37,405 bases of DNA, taken from positions 1-37,405 of the forward strand of contig DASXTW010000055.1 of the NCBI GenBank assembly GCA_036505215.1, given 5' to 3'. The stretch comes from DASXTW01 sp036505215 (lineage in GTDB: Bacteria; Actinomycetota; UBA4738). Positions 29,966 to 37,405 of the stretch are shown one piece after another. The notes beneath the pieces are model-generated. The model was not told the DNA's origin. It saw only the letters and a list, made by a program, of their open reading frames with translations, and did not search any database. Position 1 is the first letter of the stretch; each line of letters opens with the position of its first letter. A program made the translations under genes and the position numbers.

Positions 29966-30404
29966 AGCGAACCAGACCCGCGACCCGGAGGGAGGTCGAA
30001 TCCTCGGCCTCGACCTGGGTCAGTCCAGGATCGGCGTGGCCATCTCGGATCCCGATCGCCGGATGGCCGTGCCCCTGGGGACCGTCCGCACCGGGGCCCC
30101 CGACGATGTCAAGGCCCTCGCCGCCATGGTGAAAGAGCACGAGATCGCCGCCATCGTGGTGGGGCAGCCCCTCTCGCTATCGGGGCGCAAGGGCGAGGCC
30201 GCCGATCACGCCGAGAAATTCGCCCAGGCCCTCCGCGGCTTCCTCGGGATCCCGGTCTTCCTCCAGGACGAGCGCCTGACGACCGTTCAGGCTGACCGGC
30301 TGCTGGCGGAGACGGGGTTGCGGGGAAGGGACCGCCGCCGAGTCGTCGATCAGACTGCGGCCACGGTCATCCTTCAGGCCTATCTGGACCGAACACGAAG
30401 CTGA
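29958..30404 (+). CDS. ruvX: Holliday junction resolvase-like protein RuvX (YqgF family)
   Basis: 148 residues with the RNase H-like fold: GLDLGQSRIGVAISD (17-31), IVVGQPLSLSGRKGEAA and DERLTTVQA are the YqgF signatures. The protein is implicated in 16S rRNA 5' end maturation, with a resolvase activity proposed. The GTG start overlaps alaS by 8 bases, showing translational coupling; alaS-ruvX-mltG is a conserved order. Confidence 0.94.
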   Translation: MPEANQTRDPEGGRILGLDLGQSRIGVAISDPDRRMAVPLGTVRTGAPDDVKALAAMVKEHEIAAIVVGQPLSLSGRKGEAADHAEKFAQALRGFLGIPVFLQDERLTTVQADRLLAETGLRGRDRRRVVDQTAATVILQAYLDRTRS

Positions 30405-30448
30405 GTTAGCCATAGGTATGAGCCCGGCTTGGGCCGCTACGATCCGGG

Positions 30449-30454
30449 TATCCT
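30449..30454 (+). promoter_or_regulatory. Candidate leaderless promoter -10 of mltG
   Basis: TATCCT ends 8 nt before the ATG chosen for mltG. It supports starting at 30463 instead of the in-frame ATG at 30418. Confidence 0.35.
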
Positions 30455-30462
30455 TTGCCGCA

Positions 30463-31521
30463 ATGCTCGAGACGCTCCCCAAAAGAGCCGAGCGCCACCC
30501 CCGGGAACGACGCCGGGGGCTCGTCATCCTCGTCACGATCCTGATCCTGCTACTCGCCTTCGCGGCGACCGGAGCCGGATTCTGGTCGTGGGCGACGAGC
30601 GCGGCCGGTCCGAAGACCAAGCTGGTGGTGACGATCCCCCAGGGAGCGTCCGGATCGGACGTGGCCGGCCTCCTGAAGCAGGAGGGGGTGATCCGCTCCA
30701 CCTGGGCCTTCAAGCTCCTGGCGAGGTTCCGCGGGTTCTCCGGAGGCTTCCAGGCCGGTGTCTACACCAGGCTCACCACGAACATGAGCGTCGAGGACGC
30801 CCTGGACGCCCTCAAGAAGGGGCCGTTACCGAAGAAATCGCTTCAGGCCCTGTTCCCCGAGGGGCTCACGCTGCGCCAGACGGCAGAAAGGGCGCAGGAC
30901 CTGCTCGGGATCCGCCGAAGTGAGTTCATGAAGGCCGCTACCAGCGGGAAGTGGGGACTCCCGCCCTACCTGCCGAAGGGCACCAAGAATCTCGAGGGGT
31001 TCCTGTTCCCCAAGAAGTACGAGTTCGAAGCCGGCTCCACCGCCGATGCGGTCATCAAGCGCCTCCTCGCTCAGTTCAAGCTCGAGGTCGGCGACCTCCC
31101 GTGGAGCAACACCAAGCGACTCGGACTGACCCGTCCCTACGACGTGGTGATCGTCGCCTCCATGATCGAGCGCGAGGCGCGGTTCCCGGAGGATCGTCCG
31201 AAGATCGCCCGGGTCATCTACAACCGACTGGCCAAGGGGATGCCCCTTCAGATCGACGCAACGGTCGAATACGCCCTGGGCGAGTACAAGTCCAAGCTGA
31301 CCCTGGAGGACCTGAAAGTTTCCAGTGCATACAACACCTATCTCCATCGGGGGCTCCCGCCCACGCCGATCGCCAACCCCGGCCTGGCGGCGCTCGAGGC
31401 CGCGCTTTCCCCGGCAAAGGGCAAGTGGTTGTACTACGTGCTCATCGATGCACAGGGCCACCATGCGTTCACCGCCTCCTATGACGAGTTCTTGAAGCTG
31501 AAGCAGCAATATCAGGGCTAG
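30463..31521 (+). CDS. mltG: Endolytic murein transglycosylase MltG
   Basis: 352 residues. A basic cytoplasmic start is followed by one transmembrane helix (about 19-42) and the extracytoplasmic YceG domain. The catalytic Glu lies in VASMIEREARFPEDRPKIA, and SAYNTYLHRGLPPTPIANPG is the other family motif. MltG cuts nascent glycan strands and is thought to end their polymerisation. An in-frame ATG at 30418 would add 15 residues; the later start has a -10 element just upstream and better matches family length. Confidence 0.94.
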   Translation: MLETLPKRAERHPRERRRGLVILVTILILLLAFAATGAGFWSWATSAAGPKTKLVVTIPQGASGSDVAGLLKQEGVIRSTWAFKLLARFRGFSGGFQAGVYTRLTTNMSVEDALDALKKGPLPKKSLQALFPEGLTLRQTAERAQDLLGIRRSEFMKAATSGKWGLPPYLPKGTKNLEGFLFPKKYEFEAGSTADAVIKRLLAQFKLEVGDLPWSNTKRLGLTRPYDVVIVASMIEREARFPEDRPKIARVIYNRLAKGMPLQIDATVEYALGEYKSKLTLEDLKVSSAYNTYLHRGLPPTPIANPGLAALEAALSPAKGKWLYYVLIDAQGHHAFTASYDEFLKLKQQYQG

Positions 31522-31548
31522 GCGGGGCGGCCGACTCCTCCTTTCTTG

Positions 31549-31576
31549 GGGCCTACCGCTCCGCTACTTGAGGCCC
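31549..31576 (+). repeat. Weak stem-loop between mltG and the pilus locus
   Basis: GGGCCT and AGGCCC can form a 6-bp stem around 16 bases, and a smaller hairpin CTCAG-CAA-CTGAG lies at 31608-31620. Neither has a T-tract. They mark the boundary between the mltG unit and the pilus genes. Confidence 0.25.
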
Positions 31577-31643
31577 AGAGGCCCTTCCTACTGCTTTCGC
31601 TCAAGCGCTCAGCAACTGAGGCCGAGAATTTCGTCAGGAAGCC

Positions 31644-32381
31644 ATGTCCATTGATTTTGCGGCGCTGACTCAAGCCGTCGTGGCCGGACTGCCTGACGTT
31701 CGGTCGTGCCTGATCGTGTCCCGCGACGGACTGGCTCTGGGTGCTTCTCCAGCCACCGAGGAGGGCAGGACGCTCGACGTGTGGACACGGATCGCTGCAC
31801 TCGGTGACGTCGAACGGGGGTTCATCACGGTCCGGGACGAGGTCTGGGTGTTCTGCCGGCGAGGTGCCTACGGTGCGGTCGCCACTGCGCCGTCGACGGC
31901 GAGGCCGGGAGTCATCCTGGACCGCCTCGAGCAGATGGTCCTCGTGGCCGAGGAGTCTCGCATGCGCAAGGACGCGGTGCGCCCTCCGGCCGAGCGCGAG
32001 GCGACGTCCGTGGATACCCCGCGCGGTCTGCGCACACCGCTCCACAGGGAGCGCAGCGCCAGCGGCGCCACTTCGGAGGACACGATCTCGGTCGAGGATC
32101 AGGAGGCCGCCGTCTCCGCTTGGGCCAAGAGGCTGATGGGTGGTGCAAGCCTCGAGCGGGCCGCTCAGGCCTCGGGGCCGGCTCCAGCCGAGGCGCCGCC
32201 GGAGCTCACAATCCATGAACCCCCATCAGAGACGGGCCGTGACGAAGCGACCCCAGGAGTGGAGACCGAAAACGAGGAAGGATCCACCGCCCGCTCCGAA
32301 GACGATTCAACGGTCGACCGGGTCGCACTGTCCCGCGAGTTCGCGGGGATCCTGGCGGAGCACGAGGAGGACGAGGAATGA
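31644..32381 (+). CDS. Roadblock/LC7-like domain protein with acidic disordered tail
   Basis: 245 residues. The first 110 (CLIVSRDGLALGASPATEEG, then ITVRDEVWVFCRRGAYGAVATA) have the alternating strand/helix pattern of roadblock/LC7 (MglB-like) proteins. The remaining 135 residues are rich in Glu, Ala, Ser and Pro with no predicted fold. MglB-type proteins control small GTPases that set polarity of pili in other bacteria. It lies 37 bases upstream of pilB, so a role in pilus control is plausible, but no MglA GTPase is in the window. CAGGAAG precedes the ATG. Confidence 0.72.
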   Translation: MSIDFAALTQAVVAGLPDVRSCLIVSRDGLALGASPATEEGRTLDVWTRIAALGDVERGFITVRDEVWVFCRRGAYGAVATAPSTARPGVILDRLEQMVLVAEESRMRKDAVRPPAEREATSVDTPRGLRTPLHRERSASGATSEDTISVEDQEAAVSAWAKRLMGGASLERAAQASGPAPAEAPPELTIHEPPSETGRDEATPGVETENEEGSTARSEDDSTVDRVALSREFAGILAEHEEDEE

Positions 32382-32418
32382 ACCCAGGGCACAGGCCATC
32401 CGGGAAGGATGGTCGTTG

Positions 32419-34125
32419 ATGGCCTCCCCGCTCCCGAGCAGCAGCAGCAGGAAGACGAAGAAGCTGGGGGAGATCCTCGTCGAAGAGGGCCTGATCACGG
32501 CCGAGCAGCTCGAGCGGGCACTCCTGGAGCAGAGCCGGACCGATCAGCTGCTGGGCAGGATCCTCATCGACCTCAAGATGGTCAAGGAGTCAGACCTCAT
32601 GGCGGCCCTGGCCAAGCAGATCGGATTCCGCTTCGTCGACCTGAACGATTACACGATCGATGGCTCGGCTGCCGGGCTGATCCCCGAGCAGGTGGCTCGA
32701 AGATACCGCGCCCTGCCGATCGGATACGAGGACTCGCGCCTGCTGGTGGCCATGGCCGACCCCGCGAACCTGTTCGCCCTGGACGATATCCGAACGATCA
32801 CCGGGATGGACCTCCAGCCGGTGGTGGCCACCGCCGCTGACATCGAGTCGGCGATTCGCAAATACAGCCGGATGGACGAGTCCGTCCAGAAGATGGCGAG
32901 CGAGGCGTCCACGGCTGCAGAGGATGAGATCGCCGACCTGGAACGGGCCGCCGCCTCCCTCGAGGAGGGGCCCATCGTCAAGATGGTCAACCTGCTCATC
33001 AGCCAGGCCATCGCTGACCGGGCCTCCGACATCCACATCGAGCCGATGGAGCGCGAGGTCCGAATCCGCTACCGGATCGACGGCGTGCTGTCCGAAGTCA
33101 TGCGCTCGCCCAAGAACATCCAAGCAGGCCTGATCAGCCGGCTGAAGGTCATGGCCGACATCAACATCGCCGAGCGCCGCGTGCCGCAGGACGGCCGGAT
33201 CGGGCTCACCGTGGGAGGCAAGTCCATCGACCTCCGTCTGGCCACGCTCCCCACCGTGTACGGCGAGAAGGTGGTCATCCGGATCCTGGACAAGAGCTCG
33301 GTTCTGCTGAAGCTGGAGGAGCTGGGCTTCCTGGACCAGTCCTTCAAGCGCTATCAGGAGGCCTACACCAAGCCGTACGGTGCCATCCTGGTCATCGGTC
33401 CCACCGGCTCGGGCAAGTCGACCACCCTGTACGCGACGCTCAACATCGTCAACAAGGCAGACCGGAACATCATCACGGTCGAAGATCCCGTGGAATACAG
33501 GCTGCCGGGGGTCAACCAGATGCAGATGAACGTCCGGGCTGGCTTGACGTTCGCGTCGGCCCTCCGTTCGATCCTGCGGGCGGACCCCGATGTCGTGCTC
33601 GTGGGCGAGATCCGGGACCACGAGACCGCACTGATCGCCATCGAGGCGGCTCTCACCGGGCACCTGGTCCTCTCGACGTTGCACACGAACGACGCGCCCT
33701 CCTCGCTCCCCCGGCTGGTGGAGATGGGAGTGGAGACCTATCTGGTGGCCAGCGCCATCGACTGTGTGGTGGCCCAGCGTCTGGCCCGCAAGCTGTGCCC
33801 GAAGTGTCGCGAGGGGTACCGACCGAACCAGTCTGAACTGGAGCAGGCCGGCTTTCCCGAATTCATGTGGGACGACGTCAAGGAGTTGTTCCGGCCCGTC
33901 GGCTGCACGGCGTGCTCCAAGACCGGGTTCCGCGGCCGACTCGGCATGTACGAGGTGATGAACATGTCCGAGGAGATCGAGCGCCTGGTCGTGGAGCGGG
34001 CCCCCTCCGAGGAGATCAGGCGTTCGGCCCGGCGCGACGGGATGATCACCCTTCGCGAGGACGGCCTGGAAAAGGTCAGGCTCGGCATCACTTCGGTGCA
34101 AGAAGTACTACGGGTTGTGTCATGA
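32419..34125 (+). CDS. pilB: Type IV pilus assembly ATPase PilB with MshEN c-di-GMP-type domain
   Basis: 568 residues. The N-terminal MshEN domain carries two 24-residue repeats (15-38 and 44-67) of the form LGxxLxxxGx6LxxxLxxQ, the type that binds c-di-GMP. Walker A GPTGSGKST is at 327-335, the Asp box TVEDPVEY at 353-360, Walker B near DVVLVGEIRD (391-400), the His box TGHLVLSTLHTND (413-425), and a zinc tetracysteine uses C460, C463, C496 and C499. PilB powers pilus extension. The ATG at 32419 follows GGAAGGA by about 10 bases. The ATPase part is complete. Confidence 0.95.
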   Translation: MASPLPSSSSRKTKKLGEILVEEGLITAEQLERALLEQSRTDQLLGRILIDLKMVKESDLMAALAKQIGFRFVDLNDYTIDGSAAGLIPEQVARRYRALPIGYEDSRLLVAMADPANLFALDDIRTITGMDLQPVVATAADIESAIRKYSRMDESVQKMASEASTAAEDEIADLERAAASLEEGPIVKMVNLLISQAIADRASDIHIEPMEREVRIRYRIDGVLSEVMRSPKNIQAGLISRLKVMADINIAERRVPQDGRIGLTVGGKSIDLRLATLPTVYGEKVVIRILDKSSVLLKLEELGFLDQSFKRYQEAYTKPYGAILVIGPTGSGKSTTLYATLNIVNKADRNIITVEDPVEYRLPGVNQMQMNVRAGLTFASALRSILRADPDVVLVGEIRDHETALIAIEAALTGHLVLSTLHTNDAPSSLPRLVEMGVETYLVASAIDCVVAQRLARKLCPKCREGYRPNQSELEQAGFPEFMWDDVKELFRPVGCTACSKTGFRGRLGMYEVMNMSEEIERLVVERAPSEEIRRSARRDGMITLREDGLEKVRLGITSVQEVLRVVS

Positions 34126-34183
34126 CATGCCGATGCATTCCGTGGGGTCCGCGTCCGCCTGAGACCCTGCGAAGGGAGTGGAG

Positions 34184-35308
34184 ATGAAGGCCGAACTGAT
34201 GAACCGCGACGGGGAATCTCCCGTTGTCCCAGTGCAGGAATTACTGGGGCACGCCCTGGCCCTCGACGCGAGCGACCTCCACATCACGGTCGGGGCCAAG
34301 CCGACGGTTCGGGTCCACGGTGACCTGAGGGCCCTCGACCAGTACGAGATCCTCGAGCCGGACCAGGTTCGTCGCATGATCTACGCGGTCCTCACCCAGC
34401 GCCAGCGGGAACGATTGGAGCAGGAGCTCGAGCTGGACCTGTCCTACTCCCTGCCTGGGAAGGCCCGCTTCCGGGTGAACGTCTACTTCCAGCGTGACGC
34501 CCTGGGTGCGGCCTTCCGGTTCATCCCCTTCAACATCCGGAGTCTCGAGGAGCTCGGAATGCCGGCCCAGGTGGCTGACTTCGCCCGGCTGCCCCGAGGC
34601 CTCGTGGTGGTGACCGGTCCCACCGGCTCGGGCAAGTCAACCAGCCTGGCCGCGCTGATCGACATCGTGAACAGCGAACGAGACGTCCACATCATGACGA
34701 TTGAGGATCCCATCGAGTATCTGCACCGGCACAAGCGGGCCCTGGTCAACCAACGCGAAGTCGGCGCGGACACCCACTCGTTCGCCAGCGCGCTCAAGCA
34801 CGTCTTGCGCCAGGACCCCGACGTGATCCTGGTGGGCGAGATGCGGGACCTGGAGACCATCTCCACGGCGATCACCGCCGCCGAGACCGGCCACCTGGTG
34901 TTCGCCACGCTGCACACGCAGGACGCGCCCCAGACGATCGACCGGATCATCGACGCCTTCCCGCCCCATGCCCAGCAGCAGATCCGGGTGCAGCTGTCGA
35001 CCACTCTCCAGGGCGTGGTCACCCAGCAGCTGCTCCAGACGTGGGACGGACGATCACGGACGGTAGCCGCGGAGGTGCTCGTGGCCACGCCCGCCGTACG
35101 AAACCTCATCAGGGAATCGAAAGTTCACCAGATCTACTCGGCCATGCAGGCCGGGGCGCGCTACGGCATGCGGACGATGGACCAGGCCCTGGCGTATCTG
35201 GTCGTCAACGGAAAGATCACCATGGAGCTCGCCAAGCAGCGCTGCCACGATCCGCAGGAGCTGGAGCGATTGGTGACTGGAACGAGCGGAGGGGTCGCCA
35301 GTGCCTGA
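34184..35308 (+). CDS. pilT: Type IV pilus twitching motility ATPase PilT
   Basis: 374 residues. N-terminal PAS-like domain opens DLHITVGAKPTVRVHGDL; Walker A is GPTGSGKS (145-152), the Asp box TIEDPIEY, Walker B DVILVGEMRDLET, the His box TGHLVFATLHTQDA, and the PilT hallmark AGARYGMRTMDQAL is near the C-terminus. PilT drives pilus retraction. The ATG at 34184 is preferred over an in-frame GTG at 34178, because GAAGGGAG lies 5 bases before the ATG and overlaps the GTG. The pilC start overlaps its end by 8 bases. Confidence 0.95.
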   Translation: MKAELMNRDGESPVVPVQELLGHALALDASDLHITVGAKPTVRVHGDLRALDQYEILEPDQVRRMIYAVLTQRQRERLEQELELDLSYSLPGKARFRVNVYFQRDALGAAFRFIPFNIRSLEELGMPAQVADFARLPRGLVVVTGPTGSGKSTSLAALIDIVNSERDVHIMTIEDPIEYLHRHKRALVNQREVGADTHSFASALKHVLRQDPDVILVGEMRDLETISTAITAAETGHLVFATLHTQDAPQTIDRIIDAFPPHAQQQIRVQLSTTLQGVVTQQLLQTWDGRSRTVAAEVLVATPAVRNLIRESKVHQIYSAMQAGARYGMRTMDQALAYLVVNGKITMELAKQRCHDPQELERLVTGTSGGVASA

Positions 35309-36512
35309 CACGTACGAATACAAGGTCCGCGACCAGAGCGGAAAGGTCGTCGGCGGCACGCTCGTCGCCGACAACGAGCAGCTGGTGGTGAACCGGCTGC
35401 GCGAGATGGGCTACGTGCCACTCAAGGTCGGTGTCCGGGGCGGCGCCGGCATGAAGCGCGAGTTCAACATTCGCAAGAAGGCGAAGCTCAAGGACCTCTC
35501 GGTATTCTCCCGGCAGTTCGCCACGATGGTGAACTCCGGGCTGCCCATCATGAAGGCGCTGACCATCCTCGAGCAGCAGACGGAATCCAGGATCTTGTCC
35601 AAGGCGGTCGTGCAGGTCAGATCGGAGATCGAGAGGGGTTCATCGCTGTCGGCGGCGCTGGCCAAACACCCCAAGGTGTTCAACAACCTCTACGTGGCCA
35701 TGGTCCAGTCGGGTGAGACGGGCGGTGTCCTGGAGGCCGTGCTCGAGCGTCTGGCCCAAAACCTGGAGCGAGAGGTTCAGCTCCGGCAGCGGATCAAGTC
35801 GGCCATGACCTACCCGATCGTCGTGCTTGGCTTCGTCAGCTTGATCCTGCTGGCGATGCTGGTCTTCATCGTCCCGCAGTTCAAGAACATCTACACCAGC
35901 TTGCACGGGGTCCTCCCCCTTCCCACCCGGATCCTGCTCAAGCTGAGCGACCTGTTGATACACAGGGCGTACATCCTGATCCTGTTCGTGGGACTGGTGA
36001 CCTTCGCTGTCCGTCGATACATCAAGACGCCGGGTGGGCGGCTCCAGTGGGACACCCTGAAGCTCAAGGTTCCCATCTTCGGACCGCTCTTTCACAAGAC
36101 GGCGCTTGCTCGGTTCTCCAGAGTTCTGGGCGTGCTGAACCGCTCGGGGGTCCCGATCCTGCAGAGCCTGGACGTTACCGCCGAGGTCGTGAATAACGCC
36201 CTGATCGCCAAGGCCATTCGGGACGTGCAGCAGTCGGTTCAGCAGGGCGAGAACCTGTCCAAGCCGCTGGGCCAGCACGGGGTGTTCCCGCCTATGGTTG
36301 TGCAGATGCTCGCGGTGGGGGAGGAAACCGGAGCCATGGACACCATGCTGGACAAGGTGGGGGTGTTCTACGACAACGAGGTGACCGCCACGGTGGACTC
36401 ACTCACCTCGCTCATCGAGCCGGTCATGATCTTCTTCGTGGGAGGTGCGGTCGGCCTCGCCGTCATCGCGCTATACCTGCCGATGTTCAACATCATCAAC
36501 CTGATCAAGTAG
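35301..36512 (+). CDS. pilC: Type IV pilus inner membrane platform protein PilC
   Basis: 403 residues with two T2SF domains (about 65-190 and 268-390) and three transmembrane helices near 168-188, 218-236 and 372-393. FSRQFATMVNSGLPIMKAL and ARFSRVLGVLNRSGVPILQSL are the paired domain starts. PilC links the ATPases to the growing pilus. GTG start with GGAGGGG upstream, overlapping pilT. A strong hairpin follows its stop. Confidence 0.95.
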   Translation: MPDTYEYKVRDQSGKVVGGTLVADNEQLVVNRLREMGYVPLKVGVRGGAGMKREFNIRKKAKLKDLSVFSRQFATMVNSGLPIMKALTILEQQTESRILSKAVVQVRSEIERGSSLSAALAKHPKVFNNLYVAMVQSGETGGVLEAVLERLAQNLEREVQLRQRIKSAMTYPIVVLGFVSLILLAMLVFIVPQFKNIYTSLHGVLPLPTRILLKLSDLLIHRAYILILFVGLVTFAVRRYIKTPGGRLQWDTLKLKVPIFGPLFHKTALARFSRVLGVLNRSGVPILQSLDVTAEVVNNALIAKAIRDVQQSVQQGENLSKPLGQHGVFPPMVVQMLAVGEETGAMDTMLDKVGVFYDNEVTATVDSLTSLIEPVMIFFVGGAVGLAVIALYLPMFNIINLIK

Positions 36513-36527
36513 CCGGACTCGTCAAGT

Positions 36528-36563
36528 CACGCCGGTCCCGGTGCCCGCTCCGGGGCCGGCGTG
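36528..36563 (+). terminator. Terminator-like hairpin after pilC
   Basis: CACGCCGGTCCCGG (36528-36541) pairs with CCGGGGCCGGCGTG (36550-36563): 14 bp with one G-U and an 8-base loop. Only TTA follows, so there is no T-tract, as is common in actinobacteria. It separates pilC from pilA. Confidence 0.65.
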
Positions 36564-36789
36564 TTACGTCTCAGAGCCAGCCTATGTCTCAGGAGCCGGC
36601 CAATTGGGTGTGCAGGCTTGAGTCGGTCGCCTTCCGCTGAAAGGGCGCCGTTCCCCTTCGTTGGACCTAGTGGAAATTCGAGCGTTTGGTCCTCAATCGG
36701 CCTGCGCTTCCTGCCGAAACAAGCGACAGGAACTCGTGACTACGAAGGTTCCTCAAAGGTCATGTCCGGGAGGGAGGTGACACGAAAAC
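36564..36789 (+). promoter_or_regulatory. Upstream region of pilA
   Basis: 226 bases without a convincing gene. It contains the 6-bp inverted repeat TTCCTG/CAGGAA (36708-36713 with 36727-36732, 13-base loop) and a strong ribosome site GGAGGGAGGTGA (about 36769-36780). A promoter is expected because a terminator-like hairpin lies before it, but I could not find a confident -35/-10 pair. No known riboswitch pattern was recognised. Confidence 0.4.
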
Positions 36790-37326
36790 ATGATCGACAA
36801 GATCACGCGTAAGTTGCACGAGGAGGAGGAGGGCTTCACCCTCATCGAGTTGATGGTGGTGGTCCTGATCATCGGCATCCTGATCGCTATCGCCCTTCCG
36901 ACCTTCCTCGGCGCGCGGAACCGGGCCAACGACAAGGCTGCACAATCGAGTGACCGGAACGGGCTGGTGGCGGCGAAGACCTGCTTCACCGACCGCGACG
37001 CCTATGTCTGGACGCTCCCTGCTCCCGGTGGTTCGTGTAACGCAGCGGCACTCCAGAACATCGAGCAGTCGCTGACGTTCGTCGGGAACGCAGTGGACTC
37101 GGCTGACCCCAACACGATCAGCGTGCTCGCATTCGACGCCAACAACTTCTACGAGGCGTCGTACTCCAAGGCCGGCAAGTGCTTCTTCATCTGGGACAAC
37201 CAGGCCACCGGCGGCAAGGGGACGCAGTACGCAAGCAAAGACCCGGCGGGTAACCCGCCGGCAACGGGCTGCTCCGCCGACGCCGCAAAGGCGCTCGGCG
37301 CTGGTTCCTGGACGAGCAGCTGGTAA
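36790..37326 (+). CDS. pilA: Type IV major pilin-like protein (PilA)
   Basis: 178 residues. A 15-residue charged leader ends in EEEEG, then FTLIELMVVVLIIGILIAIA: the class III signal with prepilin peptidase cleavage after Gly15, Phe at +1 and Glu at +5 (Glu20). The hydrophobic helix is followed by a globular domain with four cysteines (C65, C83, C131, C161), probably two disulfides. It is the likely pilus subunit moved by PilB/PilT/PilC. The strong ribosome site and flanking hairpins indicate a highly expressed single-gene unit. No pilD is in the window. Confidence 0.94.
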   Translation: MIDKITRKLHEEEEGFTLIELMVVVLIIGILIAIALPTFLGARNRANDKAAQSSDRNGLVAAKTCFTDRDAYVWTLPAPGGSCNAAALQNIEQSLTFVGNAVDSADPNTISVLAFDANNFYEASYSKAGKCFFIWDNQATGGKGTQYASKDPAGNPPATGCSADAAKALGAGSWTSSW

Positions 37327-37343
37327 TCAACACGCAGAACACG

Positions 37344-37376
37344 GAGAAGGGGCGACCGAGCCGGTCGCCCCTTCTC
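37344..37376 (+). terminator. Terminator-like hairpin after pilA
   Basis: GAGAAGGGGCGACC (37344-37357) and GGTCGCCCCTTCTC (37363-37376) form a perfect 14-bp stem with a 5-base loop, 17 bases after the pilA stop. No T-tract follows. It is the strongest perfect stem in the window. Confidence 0.75.
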
Positions 37377-37405
37377 GAGTTCACAGGGACCGCAACGAAG
37401 GCCCC

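Noticed and set aside
34178..34183. GTG start for pilT two codons upstream
   Set aside because: The GTG overlaps the GAAGGGAG ribosome site, which is correctly spaced for the ATG at 34184.
36513..36789. c-di-GMP (GEMM) riboswitch before pilA
   Set aside because: Considered because of the pilus context, but the conserved GCAAA-type core elements and the GNRA tetraloop-receptor pattern could not be found.
1..37405. Mobile elements, prophage, CRISPR arrays, tRNA or rRNA genes
   Set aside because: No transposase or integrase-like protein, no spaced direct repeats and no gap able to hold a tRNA cloverleaf was found on either strand.

Overview
The window is about 37.4 kb of gene-dense, high-GC bacterial chromosome. 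It looks like an actinobacterium from an uncultivated or deep-branching lineage rather than a well-studied genus. The evidence is the phosphatidylinositol mannoside gene order (PgsA-like, PatA-type acyltransferase, PimA glycosyltransferase), an EF-G2-type GTPase, an actinobacterial Rel protein, frequent GTG/TTG starts and many candidate leaderless promoters. A type IV pilus locus next to mltG and a LexA box of the Gram-positive type add to the picture. No phage, IS, CRISPR, tRNA or rRNA was found. Almost every gene is core housekeeping. || Layout. (1) 1-4613: a truncated EF-G2 gene leaves the window leftward. Diverging from it is a tightly packed run: degenerate CDP-alcohol phosphatidyltransferase-like protein, patA, pimA, lemA, htpX. 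(2) 4720-6769: a DUF3048 (YerB-like) protein converges on and overlaps trpS. (3) 6927-11662: pdxS-pdxT (PLP synthase), yebC, ruvC-ruvA-ruvB (Holliday junction processing) and a DUF2905 membrane protein. (4) 11669-16604: a leader with promoter, intrinsic terminator and Shine-Dalgarno-masking hairpin, then yajC, an HD-domain phosphohydrolase, secD, secF, apt and a 59-residue membrane protein. (5) 16615-25194: a reverse-strand HATPase-like gene, then rel, dtd, a metallo-beta-lactamase hydrolase, hisS, aspS, a candidate 6S RNA and rarA. (6) 25254-31521: a DUF948 protein, a small membrane protein, an M20 peptidase, alaS, ruvX and mltG. (7) 31644-37405: a type IV pilus locus with a roadblock-like protein, pilB, pilT, pilC and, as a separate unit between two strong hairpins, the major pilin pilA. 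|| How the parts work together. RuvABC resolves recombination intermediates, and the sequence suggests SOS control through a LexA box covering the ruvC start codon. YajC-SecD-SecF assist the Sec translocon and appear to be controlled by a short attenuator-like leader. Rel, the candidate 6S RNA and the aminoacyl-tRNA synthetases place stringent response, RNA polymerase control and translation side by side. The AspRS carries the residues of the non-discriminating type. PilB carries an N-terminal MshEN domain with c-di-GMP-binding-type repeats, so pilus extension may respond to c-di-GMP. || The least expected signals are the candidate 6S RNA between aspS and rarA (own promoter, 13-position closing helix), the LexA box at ruvC, the yajC leader, the apparently dead PgsA-like and HATPase-like proteins, and the repeated -10 hexamers 6-10 nt upstream of start codons.
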